Assembly (NCBI RefSeq): GCF_003585765.1
Contig: NZ_CP021235.1
Location: forward strand, 3,906,001-3,970,000
Source: Pontibacter actiniarum
GTDB lineage: Bacteria > Bacteroidota > Bacteroidia > Cytophagales > Hymenobacteraceae
Direction: 5' to 3'
DNA length: 64,000 bases
Shown: positions 27,818 through 35,682 of the stretch, piece by piece
How positions within the stretch are numbered: the stretch's first letter is position 1
Layout of the letters: each line of letters opens with the position of its first letter
Notes under the pieces: model-generated
Told to the model about the DNA's origin: nothing
The model's database searches: none
Seen by the model: only the letters and a program-made list of their open reading frames with translations
Position numbers and translations under genes: made by a program

Positions 27818-28141
27818 TTACGGTCGGGTGTTCATTAAACGAAAGGCCTCTGCCCTCGTTATACTCTTTTCTATGATCAGGGGCGGATCCTTTTCCTTCG
27901 CCACCACCAGCTTGAACTTATTGTTCATATCCTGGTAGAAAATAAGCGTGGTCAAATCTTCATATCCTACGCTGAAGATCTTCCTTGTCCCCCCATCGGC
28001 ATAAAAATTATATTTATCTAACGTTATATTTCGTAATAGCTTCATATCCCTACAATCTCCTGGTATTTTAACGCGGAACGCCCTGCGTAATGTTTCAAAA
28101 AGTTTGAAAGGTGCAAGCAGATTCTTTAGAAATTCATACAA
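27818..28141 (-). CDS. Hypothetical soluble protein, 107 residues
   Basis: No signal peptide. A basic amphipathic N-terminus is followed by two beta-rich segments (KYNFYADGGTRKIFSVGYEDL and TTLIFYQDMNNKFKLVVAKE) and a C-terminal helix. I do not recognise a family. The stop overlaps a CCCGGCCGGG palindrome with a T-run on the minus strand (27800-27818), which probably acts as its terminator. It is more AT-rich than its neighbours. Confidence 0.5.
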   Translation of the reverse strand: MYEFLKNLLAPFKLFETLRRAFRVKIPGDCRDMKLLRNITLDKYNFYADGGTRKIFSVGYEDLTTLIFYQDMNNKFKLVVAKEKDPPLIIEKSITRAEAFRLMNTRP

Positions 28142-28295
28142 TTGATAAACAGCTATTTAAGATTTAAAGGGCCTAAATTTACAGTATAAGCCTGCATTTG
28201 CGCTGTTTCAGCAACTCCTTGCGCCTACTAAAAACAGTGCAAAAAACAGGCCACAATAAACCATATTCACTATACTTCTATACTTATACTTGAGC

Positions 28296-28631
28296 ATGAA
28301 CGCCTGCACCCGGCTAACGCTGCCCCAGCGCCACTACCATATGGCGGGCGCTTTTGATGCAGCAGAAAAATGCGTAGGTTTATCTTACTTCTGGATAGCG
28401 ACCAAGCTCACAAGCGGCAAGCACCGGGAGGCAGACAGCTTGGTGGTGGGAGAGTCGCACCGCGGCGCTGGCAGGCTGCTCTCCGGTTGGATGCCACAGC
28501 TGGCGCGGCAGGGGCAGCGCGACACAGTGGTGCAGGATGCGTATGCAAGCAACAGTGCCGCCCACCGCTTTTATTTCCGAGAGGGCTTCCATATCAAGCG
28601 TTACCACTTTTATAAAAGTATAAACACATGA
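28296..28631 (+). pseudogene. Truncated GNAT acetyltransferase
   Basis: The 111 residues contain the C-terminal two-thirds of a GNAT N-acetyltransferase: a CVGLSYFWIATKL strand, an SLVVGESHRGAGRLL acetyl-CoA loop, and the NSAAHRFYFREGFHIKRYHF tail. The family usually has 25-50 more residues at the N-terminus, and none are encoded upstream. The acetyl-CoA loop reads R-G-A-G-R-L, apparently missing two residues of R/Q-x-x-G-x-G/A. Both features suggest decay, although the frame itself is open. Its stop overlaps the start of the next gene (ATGA). Confidence 0.6.
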
Positions 28632-28933
28632 GCAGCGGCAACCGCACCTGGCTTTACTGGCTATTTTACTTTATCCTTTTTGAGGTGGTGGTCTTCTTCG
28701 GGCTGCAGTGGCTGCTGTCCGGCATGGGCATAAGCAACCAGCACCAGCCCGAAAACACCATTGTACCGAACTGGGTGAAGGCGGTTACGTTTATACTGCT
28801 TTACCTGCTCTGCCTGCTGGCCGTGGTAATGGTGGTAAGCAACGCTGTGCCGAGCAAGCACCGCCGCCAGCTGATGCGCTGGGTTTACCTGGCCCTGCTT
28901 GGCATGCTGGTGATGCTGGTGTTCCTGTTCTAA
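28628..28933 (+). CDS. Small three-helix membrane protein
   Basis: A 101-residue protein with hydrophobic segments at about residues 8-32, 50-70 and 82-101. The loop after the second helix is basic (SKHRRQLMR), placing it in the cytoplasm. It starts within the stop of the GNAT remnant by a 4-base overlap, so the two were once translationally coupled. No family was recognised. Confidence 0.6.
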   Translation: MSSGNRTWLYWLFYFILFEVVVFFGLQWLLSGMGISNQHQPENTIVPNWVKAVTFILLYLLCLLAVVMVVSNAVPSKHRRQLMRWVYLALLGMLVMLVFLF

Positions 28934-28943
28934 AAAGAGAGTA

Positions 28944-28951
28944 TAACTTTG
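28944..28951 (+). promoter_or_regulatory. Probable -7 promoter box TAACTTTG
   Basis: An exact TAnnTTTG match 12 bases before the ATG at 28964. No TTG at the expected -33 distance. Confidence 0.4.
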
Positions 28952-28963
28952 TATATTGTAAGT

Positions 28964-29707
28964 ATGATGAAGAGCAAAAACGTACTACCGCTACTGCTGT
29001 GCCTCCTGCTTGGCTTCTCGGCCGCGGGCCAGACAGGCAACGGCCAGGGCCGCTACTTTGTGCAGCTGCAGAACGGCCAGATAATATACGCCAACAAACT
29101 ACAGTACAAGTCACCGATCTTTAAGTCGAACCACTTCCTGCTCGACGACTCGCTGAAGTATAACCCCAGCGCCGTGGCTGTTTTCCAGAACGAAGACGGC
29201 TTCTTCGCCCGCGTGGATGCAGGCAACAGCTACGACTCCTTCGCCAAGCGCATCACCGACGGCCCCCGCATCGACAGGTTCTATACTTCCCGCACCACCT
29301 ACGACTATGGCTACGGCTATTCTCCGTACGGCTACGGCGGGCCACGCACCAGCCGCAAGCGGATCTACTTTTTCTCTAAAGACAACGGCCCCCTCTACCT
29401 CATGGATTTCGACAACCTGGAGATGGCCCTCTCAGACAACGCCTCCAGCATGGCCCTGCTCAGCCGCTACAAAAAAGACAAGCTGATTAACACGGGCGTG
29501 TCTATTTTAGGAGCCGGCTTGCTGGCAGTGGGAGCCGTCAAGTCCATCAACGATTCGCAGGAGGTGAACGGCAGCACCGAGCTAAACGTGTCCCCGCTCA
29601 TGTATGCCGGCGCAGGCGTGCTGGGAGCGCAGCTTGTAATCAACCTCTTCCGGAAAGACAAGCTGGCGCAGGCCGTGGAAGTATACAACTACCAACTGAA
29701 ACAGTAA
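28964..29707 (+). CDS. Secreted protein of unknown function, Tyr/Gly-rich loop
   Basis: A 247-residue protein starting MMKSKN at 28964; the frame reaches 28949, but that part overlaps the promoter box. A signal peptide (cleavage near AAGQ, residue 22) exports it. The body begins with a strand-rich YFVQLQNGQIIYANKLQYKSP segment, like proteins that store a surface default value, then a repeat-like YDYGYGYSPYGYGG loop. Near residues 175-190 and 210-230 are two glycine-rich hydrophobic segments that may insert in a membrane. No family was recognised. Confidence 0.6.
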   Translation: MMKSKNVLPLLLCLLLGFSAAGQTGNGQGRYFVQLQNGQIIYANKLQYKSPIFKSNHFLLDDSLKYNPSAVAVFQNEDGFFARVDAGNSYDSFAKRITDGPRIDRFYTSRTTYDYGYGYSPYGYGGPRTSRKRIYFFSKDNGPLYLMDFDNLEMALSDNASSMALLSRYKKDKLINTGVSILGAGLLAVGAVKSINDSQEVNGSTELNVSPLMYAGAGVLGAQLVINLFRKDKLAQAVEVYNYQLKQ

Positions 29708-29795
29708 AGGCACCAGCTCCTGTCACCGTGGCATGTTTACCGCAACAGCTGGCGTTTTATAGCCACTGCCGGTGTACAACCGCGCTGATTATGCT

Positions 29796-29803
29796 TAACT
29801 TTG
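29796..29803 (+). promoter_or_regulatory. Probable -7 promoter box TAACTTTG
   Basis: An exact TAnnTTTG match 27 bases before the hydrolase ATG at 29831. No clear TTG at -33. Confidence 0.4.
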
Positions 29804-29830
29804 GGTAGAGCGCCCTAAACTTCTCATAAG

Positions 29831-30547
29831 ATGCAAAACCTACTGCTGCTGCACGGTGCCCTCGGCTCCGCCGCCATGCTGAAGCCGCTACAGGAGGCCC
29901 TTCAGAATAATTTCAGCGTGTACACCCTGGACTTCTCGGGCCACGGCGGAAAGCCGCTGCCACAGGAGCCGTTCCGAATGGAGCTTTTTGTGCAGGACAT
30001 CCTGCACTTCCTGGAACAGCAACAGCTAAGTAGCACGCATGTGTTCGGCTATAGTATGGGCGGATATGCTGCCCTGAGCCTGGCACTGCAACACCCGGAG
30101 CGCATCCGCAGCGTTTACACCCTGGCCACAAAATTTGCCTGGTCTGCCGAGGCGGCCGAAAAGGAAACAAAGCTTCTGAACCCGGACAAGGTTGCGGAGA
30201 AGGTGCCGCAGTTTGCCGCTGCGCTCGCACAGCGCCACGCCCCGCAAGACTGGCGGCAGGTAATGCAGCACACGGCAGCGATGATGCGCCAGCTCGGCCA
30301 GCACCCGACCCTCACTCCGGAGTCCCTCCCGCAGCTTCAGGTGCCCGTGCAGGTGGCCGTTGGCGACCGCGACACCATGGTGACGGTGGAGGAGACGCTG
30401 TGGGCTTACCGCTTGTTGCCTAACGCCCAACTACAGGTACTGCCCAACACCCGCCACCCGTTTGAGACGCTCTCCATCCAAAACTTAACGCAACACATCA
30501 GGCAATTCATCGGGCAGGTTTCCGTTGAGCCTACAGAAATACCTTAA
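29831..30547 (+). CDS. Alpha/beta hydrolase (MenH/BioH-like)
   Basis: A 238-residue cytosolic protein. LLLHGALGS near residue 5 forms the oxyanion-hole strand, GYSMGG near residue 74 carries the nucleophile Ser, GDRDT near 178 the Asp, and TRHPF near 207 the catalytic His, so the triad is complete. Family members hydrolyse esters, thioesters or C-C bonds, and MenH and BioH are the closest in style. No menaquinone or biotin gene is adjacent, so the substrate is open. rlpA follows after 3 bases and is probably co-transcribed. Confidence 0.85.
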   Translation: MQNLLLLHGALGSAAMLKPLQEALQNNFSVYTLDFSGHGGKPLPQEPFRMELFVQDILHFLEQQQLSSTHVFGYSMGGYAALSLALQHPERIRSVYTLATKFAWSAEAAEKETKLLNPDKVAEKVPQFAAALAQRHAPQDWRQVMQHTAAMMRQLGQHPTLTPESLPQLQVPVQVAVGDRDTMVTVEETLWAYRLLPNAQLQVLPNTRHPFETLSIQNLTQHIRQFIGQVSVEPTEIP

Positions 30548-30550
30548 CCT

Positions 30551-30988
30551 ATGCTTACTTTTTTACCTTTACCGCGCTACACCTCCTTCTCCCGTACGTT
30601 AAAAGGCACTGTAGCCGCCGCCATAGCTGCGGTTTGCCTTAGTTCCTGCGCCAGCTCTGCCCCTGCTTTCGGGGAGAAGGGCTACACCGAGCAAGGCAAA
30701 GCCTCCTACTACGCGCGCAAGTTCCAGGGCCGGAAAATGGCCAACGGCGACCGCTACCGCCGCGGCAAGCTAACGGCAGCCCACAAGACGCTTCCTTTTG
30801 GCACAAAGGTAAAGGTCACGAACCTGCAAACGAAGGAAACCGTGAAGGTGAAGATTACCGACCGCGGGCCTTTTGTGAGCGGCCGTGTTGTGGACCTGTC
30901 GGAAGCGGCGGCGAAGCGGGTAGGCATGCTCAAGGCCGGCGTGGTGCCCGTGCGGGTGAAGGTGGTAAAGGCCGCGAGCACCAAATAA
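30551..30988 (+). CDS. rlpA: RlpA-like double-psi beta-barrel lipoprotein
   Basis: A 145-residue protein with a lipobox (LSSC, Cys33). The DPBB domain covers about residues 45-140: GKASYYARKFQGRKMANGDRY, LTAAHKTLPFGTKVKVTN and VKITDRGPFVSGRVVDLS. These are the conserved blocks of RlpA, which cleaves or binds denuded glycan strands at the septum. The C-terminal SPOR domain of longer RlpA proteins is absent, as in many Bacteroidota. It is coupled to the hydrolase upstream. Confidence 0.85.
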   Translation: MLTFLPLPRYTSFSRTLKGTVAAAIAAVCLSSCASSAPAFGEKGYTEQGKASYYARKFQGRKMANGDRYRRGKLTAAHKTLPFGTKVKVTNLQTKETVKVKITDRGPFVSGRVVDLSEAAAKRVGMLKAGVVPVRVKVVKAASTK

Positions 30989-31084
30989 GGAGCAGGTGTT
31001 GCAACAACAACTAACTCCCACACAGTCAGCAGGGTAAGTTCACTATCGCAAAAACGCTATTCTCTAAAATATCCTAGCTTATTC

Positions 31085-31115
31085 TTGATATTCATCAATT
31101 CTATTTATAGATTTG
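31085..31115 (+). promoter_or_regulatory. Promoter TTG-N20-TAGATTTG
   Basis: TTG (31085-31087) and TAGATTTG (31108-31115) are separated by exactly 20 bases, the full consensus. The expected transcription start lies at about 31119-31122, at or inside the first possible ATG of the next gene. Confidence 0.7.
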
Positions 31116-31118
31116 GGC

Positions 31119-31484
31119 ATGGATAAAGTTTGGGGACAAGTGCGCGAACTATTGCCAATGGCAGCCATTGTGCTGCTATGCCTGTTCGTTATGCCCGTTG
31201 CCCAGGCATCCAACAGCAACACCACGCCAGCCAACGCCACTGTTGCGCAACAGTCTGCCGAACAGCAGAACGAGGACAAGGCCACAAAAGCCAAGCCTAA
31301 GACGGCCATCAAGCCGCGCGAGAAATCCGTGCTGGACACGGACGTGCTGGAGAGCCCTGTGGCTTACTTCCGCGACGCCTTCAGCTCTGAGGAAGACGGA
31401 ACCGGCAGCACTGCGCCAAAGTCCGGCGTTGTCATGATCACGCTAAAGGCCCTGATCGCCACCCTGCTTTCCACTGTAATGTAG
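31119..31484 (+). CDS. Small exported protein of unknown function
   Basis: From the ATG at 31119 it has 121 residues: a signal peptide (MDKVWGQVRELL then a hydrophobic run to VAQA), an Asn/Ala/Gln-rich spacer, a Lys/Ala-rich stretch, then VLDTDVLESPVAYFRDAF and a hydrophobic C-terminal helix. The strong promoter ends only 3 bases before this ATG. So either the mRNA is leaderless or translation starts at the Met at 31158 (MAAIVLLCLF). The longer form has the better signal peptide because of its basic residues. No family was recognised. Confidence 0.6.
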   Translation: MDKVWGQVRELLPMAAIVLLCLFVMPVAQASNSNTTPANATVAQQSAEQQNEDKATKAKPKTAIKPREKSVLDTDVLESPVAYFRDAFSSEEDGTGSTAPKSGVVMITLKALIATLLSTVM

Positions 31485-31655
31485 GGTTACTTCCCCGTTT
31501 GTTGCTGGCTACCCCTCCGAGGCCGGCACTTTTCATTTTCTCTTCTTCACAGGCACGGCAAAAGCGGCAGCGCTTCGCCAAACAAAACGCTCCTCGCCTT
31601 TAACTTCAAGAGGCCTCGGCAGCACAGCACCTTACCTTTTTCAGTAGCTCTTCGG

Positions 31656-32309
31656 TTACAGGCAGCAGCGGCAATCCTGCAGCAGCTTTTCGGTGCCTTT
31701 GCGAATGGCTTTTTGTAGCGCCATCTCTACGGAAGCATAGTTCGTTCTTTTTTCACCTCCCTCGCTGTCTGTGCGGGTCAAGGGCTCTATCTTCGTTACC
31801 GTGTTCAGCGTGTAGATCTGCTCCTGACGCTGCGGGTCGTAGAGCAGGAACTGCAACGTTACCTGTGTTACGTCCCCCGCCAACTGGTAACTATCCCCGT
31901 ACGCCTGGCGCTCGTGTGCCGAAACATAGTTGTAGCCATTGGCTTCACGCTTCCCCAGCAGGTTAACCTGCATCACGAAATCATACCCCAGTTGGCCTAG
32001 TTTAGCGAGCTGCAGGCTATCCAGCGGCGTGTGCGGCAGTACTCCTTTCATCCGCAGCTCCATGTCCTGCTCTACGGCATAGTCCGGCTTTAAACCACCT
32101 GCCGCCAGCTGTTCCTTCGCCTTCAGGTAAAGCTCATACGACAGCTGCTGCGGCATTCCCTCACCTTCGCGCACCAACACCCGCGCACCTTTCGGAAGCG
32201 CGCCGTTACAGCCTCCTATCGAGGCCATATGCTCTGTACTGGCACAACTCTGCAGGCACACAAACAGCAGGCATGCGACTCCCCTAAGCAACTTGTTTAC
32301 TCCCGGCAT
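31656..32309 (-). CDS. Lipoprotein of unknown function
   Basis: A 217-residue protein with a lipobox (LQSC, Cys22). The body resembles periplasmic proteins that combine an ARVLVREGEGMP strand with a KxxPDYAVEQDMEL segment, as in LpoB- or DUF4136-type lipoproteins that assist envelope enzymes; the match is loose. It ends in CRCCL, an unusual Cys-rich tail. It follows the DUF962-like gene by 2 bases, so they form an operon. Confidence 0.6.
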   Translation of the reverse strand: MPGVNKLLRGVACLLFVCLQSCASTEHMASIGGCNGALPKGARVLVREGEGMPQQLSYELYLKAKEQLAAGGLKPDYAVEQDMELRMKGVLPHTPLDSLQLAKLGQLGYDFVMQVNLLGKREANGYNYVSAHERQAYGDSYQLAGDVTQVTLQFLLYDPQRQEQIYTLNTVTKIEPLTRTDSEGGEKRTNYASVEMALQKAIRKGTEKLLQDCRCCL

Positions 32310-32311
32310 AC

Positions 32312-32641
32312 TTACTCTCCCCTGCTTTTAAAGCCCTGCCTGCCCCGCAGGATATCAAAGAAGAGCTTGAAGTCTGACGCCAAGCTGTAGAAAGGGTACT
32401 TGAAGGTAGCGGGCTTGTTGCGCTCAAAGAAGAAATGCCCGACCCACGCAAAGCCGTACCCGATCAGGGGCACCAACAGCAGCCAGGCAAAGGCTCCCGA
32501 AAAGATCGCCGCCAGGGCCACCAGTATCAAGAGCCCCGTGCCGGTAAAGTGCAGCACGCGGGAGGTGGTGTTCTGGTGCTCCGACAGGTAGTAAGGGTAA
32601 AACTCTCTCAGCGAACGGTAACGGTGCTCTGGCTGGTTCAT
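32312..32641 (-). CDS. Mpo1/DUF962-like membrane protein
   Basis: A 109-residue protein with YPYYLSEHQNTTSRVLHFTGTGL at the N-terminus and VGHFFFERNKPATFKYPFYSLASDF after two membrane segments. These are the conserved His-rich blocks of the Mpo1-like family, whose yeast member is an iron-dependent dioxygenase of 2-hydroxy fatty acids. His20, His31 and the GHFFFE His are candidates for metal binding. A role in sphingolipid or 2-hydroxy fatty acid breakdown fits a sphingolipid-making phylum but is inferred. It is the first gene of a two-gene operon with the lipoprotein at 31656. Confidence 0.8.
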   Translation of the reverse strand: MNQPEHRYRSLREFYPYYLSEHQNTTSRVLHFTGTGLLILVALAAIFSGAFAWLLLVPLIGYGFAWVGHFFFERNKPATFKYPFYSLASDFKLFFDILRGRQGFKSRGE

Positions 32642-32974
32642 ACTTACAAAGGTTTGGTTCTAGTACAATTTACTCATTTTAATGGGTCTGTTCAAGCAGG
32701 GGAGGGCAAATTAGTGCCGCCGCCCCAAACATTTCGTCCGCCTCCCGGTTCCATACCCGAAGAAGACTACTACAGTGACCTTTTGAGATTAAGGTGTGTT
32801 CGGCCGGGGCTATTAGCCCCGGCCTTTCCTTTGCAGGGCCTTTTGTAGCACCTACGCCCCGTTGTGGAGGCTTTTGAGCCGACCCGCCGCCGCCGGGGAA
32901 GTATAATCCCGACATTTCTGTTAACTTTATATAAATACCGCAACAGGCTTTAAAACAGACTAACCTTCCAGCTT
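32642..32974. other. Divergent spacer with orphan plus-strand terminator
   Basis: 333 bases between the DUF962-like and M61 genes. No frame is protein-like. The stretch contains GGGGAGGG/CCTCCC complementary segments (about 32697 and 32742) and a strong terminator at 32802-32830 on the plus strand, where no plus-strand gene precedes it. A small RNA is possible. Confidence 0.4.
32802..32830 (+). terminator. Orphan intrinsic terminator
   Basis: A perfect 10-bp GC-rich stem (GGCCGGGGCT / AGCCCCGGCC) with a 3-base loop is followed by TTTCCTTTG. The T-run is only on the plus strand. The nearest plus-strand gene upstream ends 1.3 kb away, so this terminator has no known client. Confidence 0.65.
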
Positions 32975-34822
32975 ATGAAACGCTTTTCACTTATCGGCTC
33001 CCTGCTGCTGCTTGCCTCGGCGGCTGTGGCCCAGAATGCCTACAACATCTCCCTGGACCTCAAAAATGTACAGAGCGACCAGGTAAAGGTGGTGATAAAC
33101 ACGCCTGAGGTAAAGGAGAAGGAGGCGACGTATATTATTCCGAGCGTTATCCCCGGCTCTTATGCGCAGAAGGACTACGGCCGCTTCGTGAGCCAGTTTA
33201 AAGCCTATGATGCCAAAGGGCGCAAGCTCAAAACCGCAAAACAGGGCAACAACCTCTACTTTATCAAAAAAGCCAACAAGCTGGCCCGCATTGAGTATGT
33301 GGTGGATGATACCTGGGATGTAGAAAAGGAGGATAACTATATCTTTCAGCCGGGCGGCACCAACATCGACGCCGGGAACAACTTTGTTATTAACCACTTC
33401 GGGTTCTACGGCTACCTGGAGGGCTATAAGATGCTGCCTTACACCGTGCAGGTGCAGAAGCCCGCAGAGCTTTTAGCGGCTTCCTCTTTAGAGGTGCAGC
33501 ACCAGTCGCCGGAGCTGGATGTGGTGCAGGCGCCGAATTTTGTACGCCTTGCCGATGCCCCGATCATGTACAGCCGCCCCGACACGGCCAGCTTCCGAAC
33601 GGGCAATACCACGGTCTCCGTGGCGGTGCACTCTGAAACAGGCATGGTGAAAGCCGACAGCGTCCGCGAAATGATCAAACCGCTGGCCCTGGCCCTGACC
33701 AACTTCTTTGGCGGCATGCCCGTGGACCGCTACCAGTTCATCATGTACTTTCCCAGCGTGGGAGGCCCGTCGAATGTAACGCGCTACGGCGGCTTTGGCG
33801 CGCTGGAGCACTCGTACAGCTCTATGTACTTCCTGCCTGAACAAAGCGGAGACGGTCTCCGCAGCATGGTACTGGACGTGGCCTCGCACGAGTTTCTGCA
33901 CATCCTCACCCCCCTGAACGTGCACAGCGAAGAAATCGAGTACTTTGACTTTAAAGACCCGAAGCTGTCTCAGCACCTGTGGCTGTACGAGGGCGTTACG
34001 GAGTACTTCTCACAGCTCGTGCAGCTGCACGAGGGACTGAAGGGCTATGAGGCGTTTCAGGAGGAGGTAATGGAAAAGATGCGCCGCGCCAGCGAACACC
34101 CCGACGTCTCCTTTACCGAGATGAGCCGCCGCATTATAGAACCCGAGTTTCAGGACATGTATGTGAATGTCTACCAAAAGGGCGCCCTTATCGGCCTGCT
34201 GCTCGACATCCGCCTAAAGGAGCTTAGCGATGGCCAAATGGGCCTACGCGAGCTGCTGCTGGACCTGTCGAAGGAATACGGCCCCAACAAACCGTTTAAA
34301 GATGATGAGTTGATTGACGTGATCGTGGCCAAAACCTACCCGGAGGTTCGCCAGTTCTTCAACGACTACGTGATCGGCAGCACGCCCTTGCCTTACCAGG
34401 AGTACTACAGCAAAATCGGCTGGAGCTTTACCGATAAGAAGCCGGGCACAAAGCTAACCTTCGGCGAGTTCAGGCTGGGCTATGAAAAGGACAAGAAGTT
34501 CTTTTGGGTGGCCGACCCAATGAACAACACCATGGGCCTGCAGCAGTACGACATACTTTACGCCGTGAACGGGGAGCCCCTGACCGAGGAAAACATCTAC
34601 CGCCTGCTTACACCCGTGATAGAGCCTCAGACAGACACCCCTGTGGAGCTTGCCTATGTGCGCCAGGAGCAAATGCACCAGGAGCAGTTTACACCGCGCA
34701 AAGAAAGTATCGACCTGAAGTTTGTAGTGGAGGATGATACAACCGCCACGCCCGCACAGCTGCGGTTGCGCCAGCAGGTACTAAAGCAGGTACCGCAGGC
34801 AGTAGAGGCGGCAGACCTGTAG
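32975..34822 (+). CDS. M61-family metallopeptidase with PDZ domain
   Basis: A 615-residue exported protein (signal peptide to AVAQ, residue 19). The N-terminal beta domain (SVIPGSYAQKDYGRF) is typical of M61 glycyl aminopeptidases. The zinc motif HEFLH lies near residue 306, with the third ligand Glu in EGVTEYFS near 338. A helical region follows, then a PDZ-like domain in the last 130 residues (MGLQQYDILYAVNGEPL). It likely cleaves N-terminal Gly/Ala residues from peptides in the periplasm. The length is normal for the family, and it stands as a single gene. Confidence 0.9.
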   Translation: MKRFSLIGSLLLLASAAVAQNAYNISLDLKNVQSDQVKVVINTPEVKEKEATYIIPSVIPGSYAQKDYGRFVSQFKAYDAKGRKLKTAKQGNNLYFIKKANKLARIEYVVDDTWDVEKEDNYIFQPGGTNIDAGNNFVINHFGFYGYLEGYKMLPYTVQVQKPAELLAASSLEVQHQSPELDVVQAPNFVRLADAPIMYSRPDTASFRTGNTTVSVAVHSETGMVKADSVREMIKPLALALTNFFGGMPVDRYQFIMYFPSVGGPSNVTRYGGFGALEHSYSSMYFLPEQSGDGLRSMVLDVASHEFLHILTPLNVHSEEIEYFDFKDPKLSQHLWLYEGVTEYFSQLVQLHEGLKGYEAFQEEVMEKMRRASEHPDVSFTEMSRRIIEPEFQDMYVNVYQKGALIGLLLDIRLKELSDGQMGLRELLLDLSKEYGPNKPFKDDELIDVIVAKTYPEVRQFFNDYVIGSTPLPYQEYYSKIGWSFTDKKPGTKLTFGEFRLGYEKDKKFFWVADPMNNTMGLQQYDILYAVNGEPLTEENIYRLLTPVIEPQTDTPVELAYVRQEQMHQEQFTPRKESIDLKFVVEDDTTATPAQLRLRQQVLKQVPQAVEAADL

Positions 34823-34923
34823 GAAAAAACACCTGTGACCCAGAGCCTTTCTGTGCCATAGGCGTAGCCTGCACCAGATGTAACTGCACAGGTTTAGAAA
34901 GGAACAGCCCTGGCAGCAGTTAG

Positions 34924-35673
34924 TTAAATAAAATCGCTTGCCAGCGCCAGCACAAGCCCCAGGAGTGTCGCCACCAGCTTATTTCGGTTAAAGTGGTGGT
35001 CAGGGCTGCTCTCAAAGAGAATGGTGGTGGAAATATGCAGGAAGTTGCCGGCAACCAAACCGGTTAAGGCCGTATAAACCATCCCGCCCGAGGCCTCGTG
35101 AGACAGCAGGGTGTTGCTTACCAGGATGCCCAGCGGTGACCCGGCGGCAAAAACGAGGAGCCACAGAAAAGCCTTCCGGAAGTTCTCCAACCGTGACATC
35201 AGCACCGACATCAGCGCAAAAGCAGCCGGAATGTGGTGCAGCGTAACACCCAGCAGCACCAGGTAAAAGCTGTCAGCAGTGTGGGCATGGCCACCATGCG
35301 TGTGGCCGCGCTCTACCAGTATGCTCCCTTCCAGAAAAGCGTGCACAAACAGCGAGCCCAGCAACAGAAACGGCATGGAGTCGGTACGCCCGTGGTGATG
35401 GTGCATGTGGCCGTGCTCCACGCCGTGGGAGAACAGCTCCAGCACCAGCTGTAAGAAGAAGCCCGCCAGCACCCAGTACCCCACCCGGTACGGGTTGGTC
35501 GCACTGTCGGCAAGCACGTCGGGGAGCAGGTGAATGATGGTGATGGTAAACAGGTAGGCACCGCTGAACGCAAGCGCCATCTTCAGCCACTTGGTTTTGT
35601 TAGGCGGGAACACCTTCACCAAAAAGCCGGAGAGCACCACCGAAAAGAAGAGGGCAAGTATAGCTACAACCAT
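34924..35673 (-). CDS. ZIP-family metal transporter
   Basis: A 249-residue inner membrane protein with about eight hydrophobic segments. Between TM3 and TM4 is a His-rich loop (HGVEHGHMHHHHGRTDS). TM4 carries the HAFLEG metal-site motif, and TM5 LHHIPAAFAL. These are the hallmarks of ZIP transporters, which import Zn(II) or Fe(II) into the cytoplasm. A second His cluster (HTHGGHAH) follows TM4. It follows the methyltransferase gene by 9 bases, so the two are co-transcribed. No metal regulator is nearby. Confidence 0.88.
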   Translation of the reverse strand: MVVAILALFFSVVLSGFLVKVFPPNKTKWLKMALAFSGAYLFTITIIHLLPDVLADSATNPYRVGYWVLAGFFLQLVLELFSHGVEHGHMHHHHGRTDSMPFLLLGSLFVHAFLEGSILVERGHTHGGHAHTADSFYLVLLGVTLHHIPAAFALMSVLMSRLENFRKAFLWLLVFAAGSPLGILVSNTLLSHEASGGMVYTALTGLVAGNFLHISTTILFESSPDHHFNRNKLVATLLGLVLALASDFI

Positions 35674-35682
35674 GCAGGGCCG

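Noticed and set aside
32660..32830. 5S rRNA or SRP RNA gene
   Set aside because: A GTTCCATACCCGAAG stretch faintly resembles 5S, but the other conserved 5S and SRP blocks are missing.
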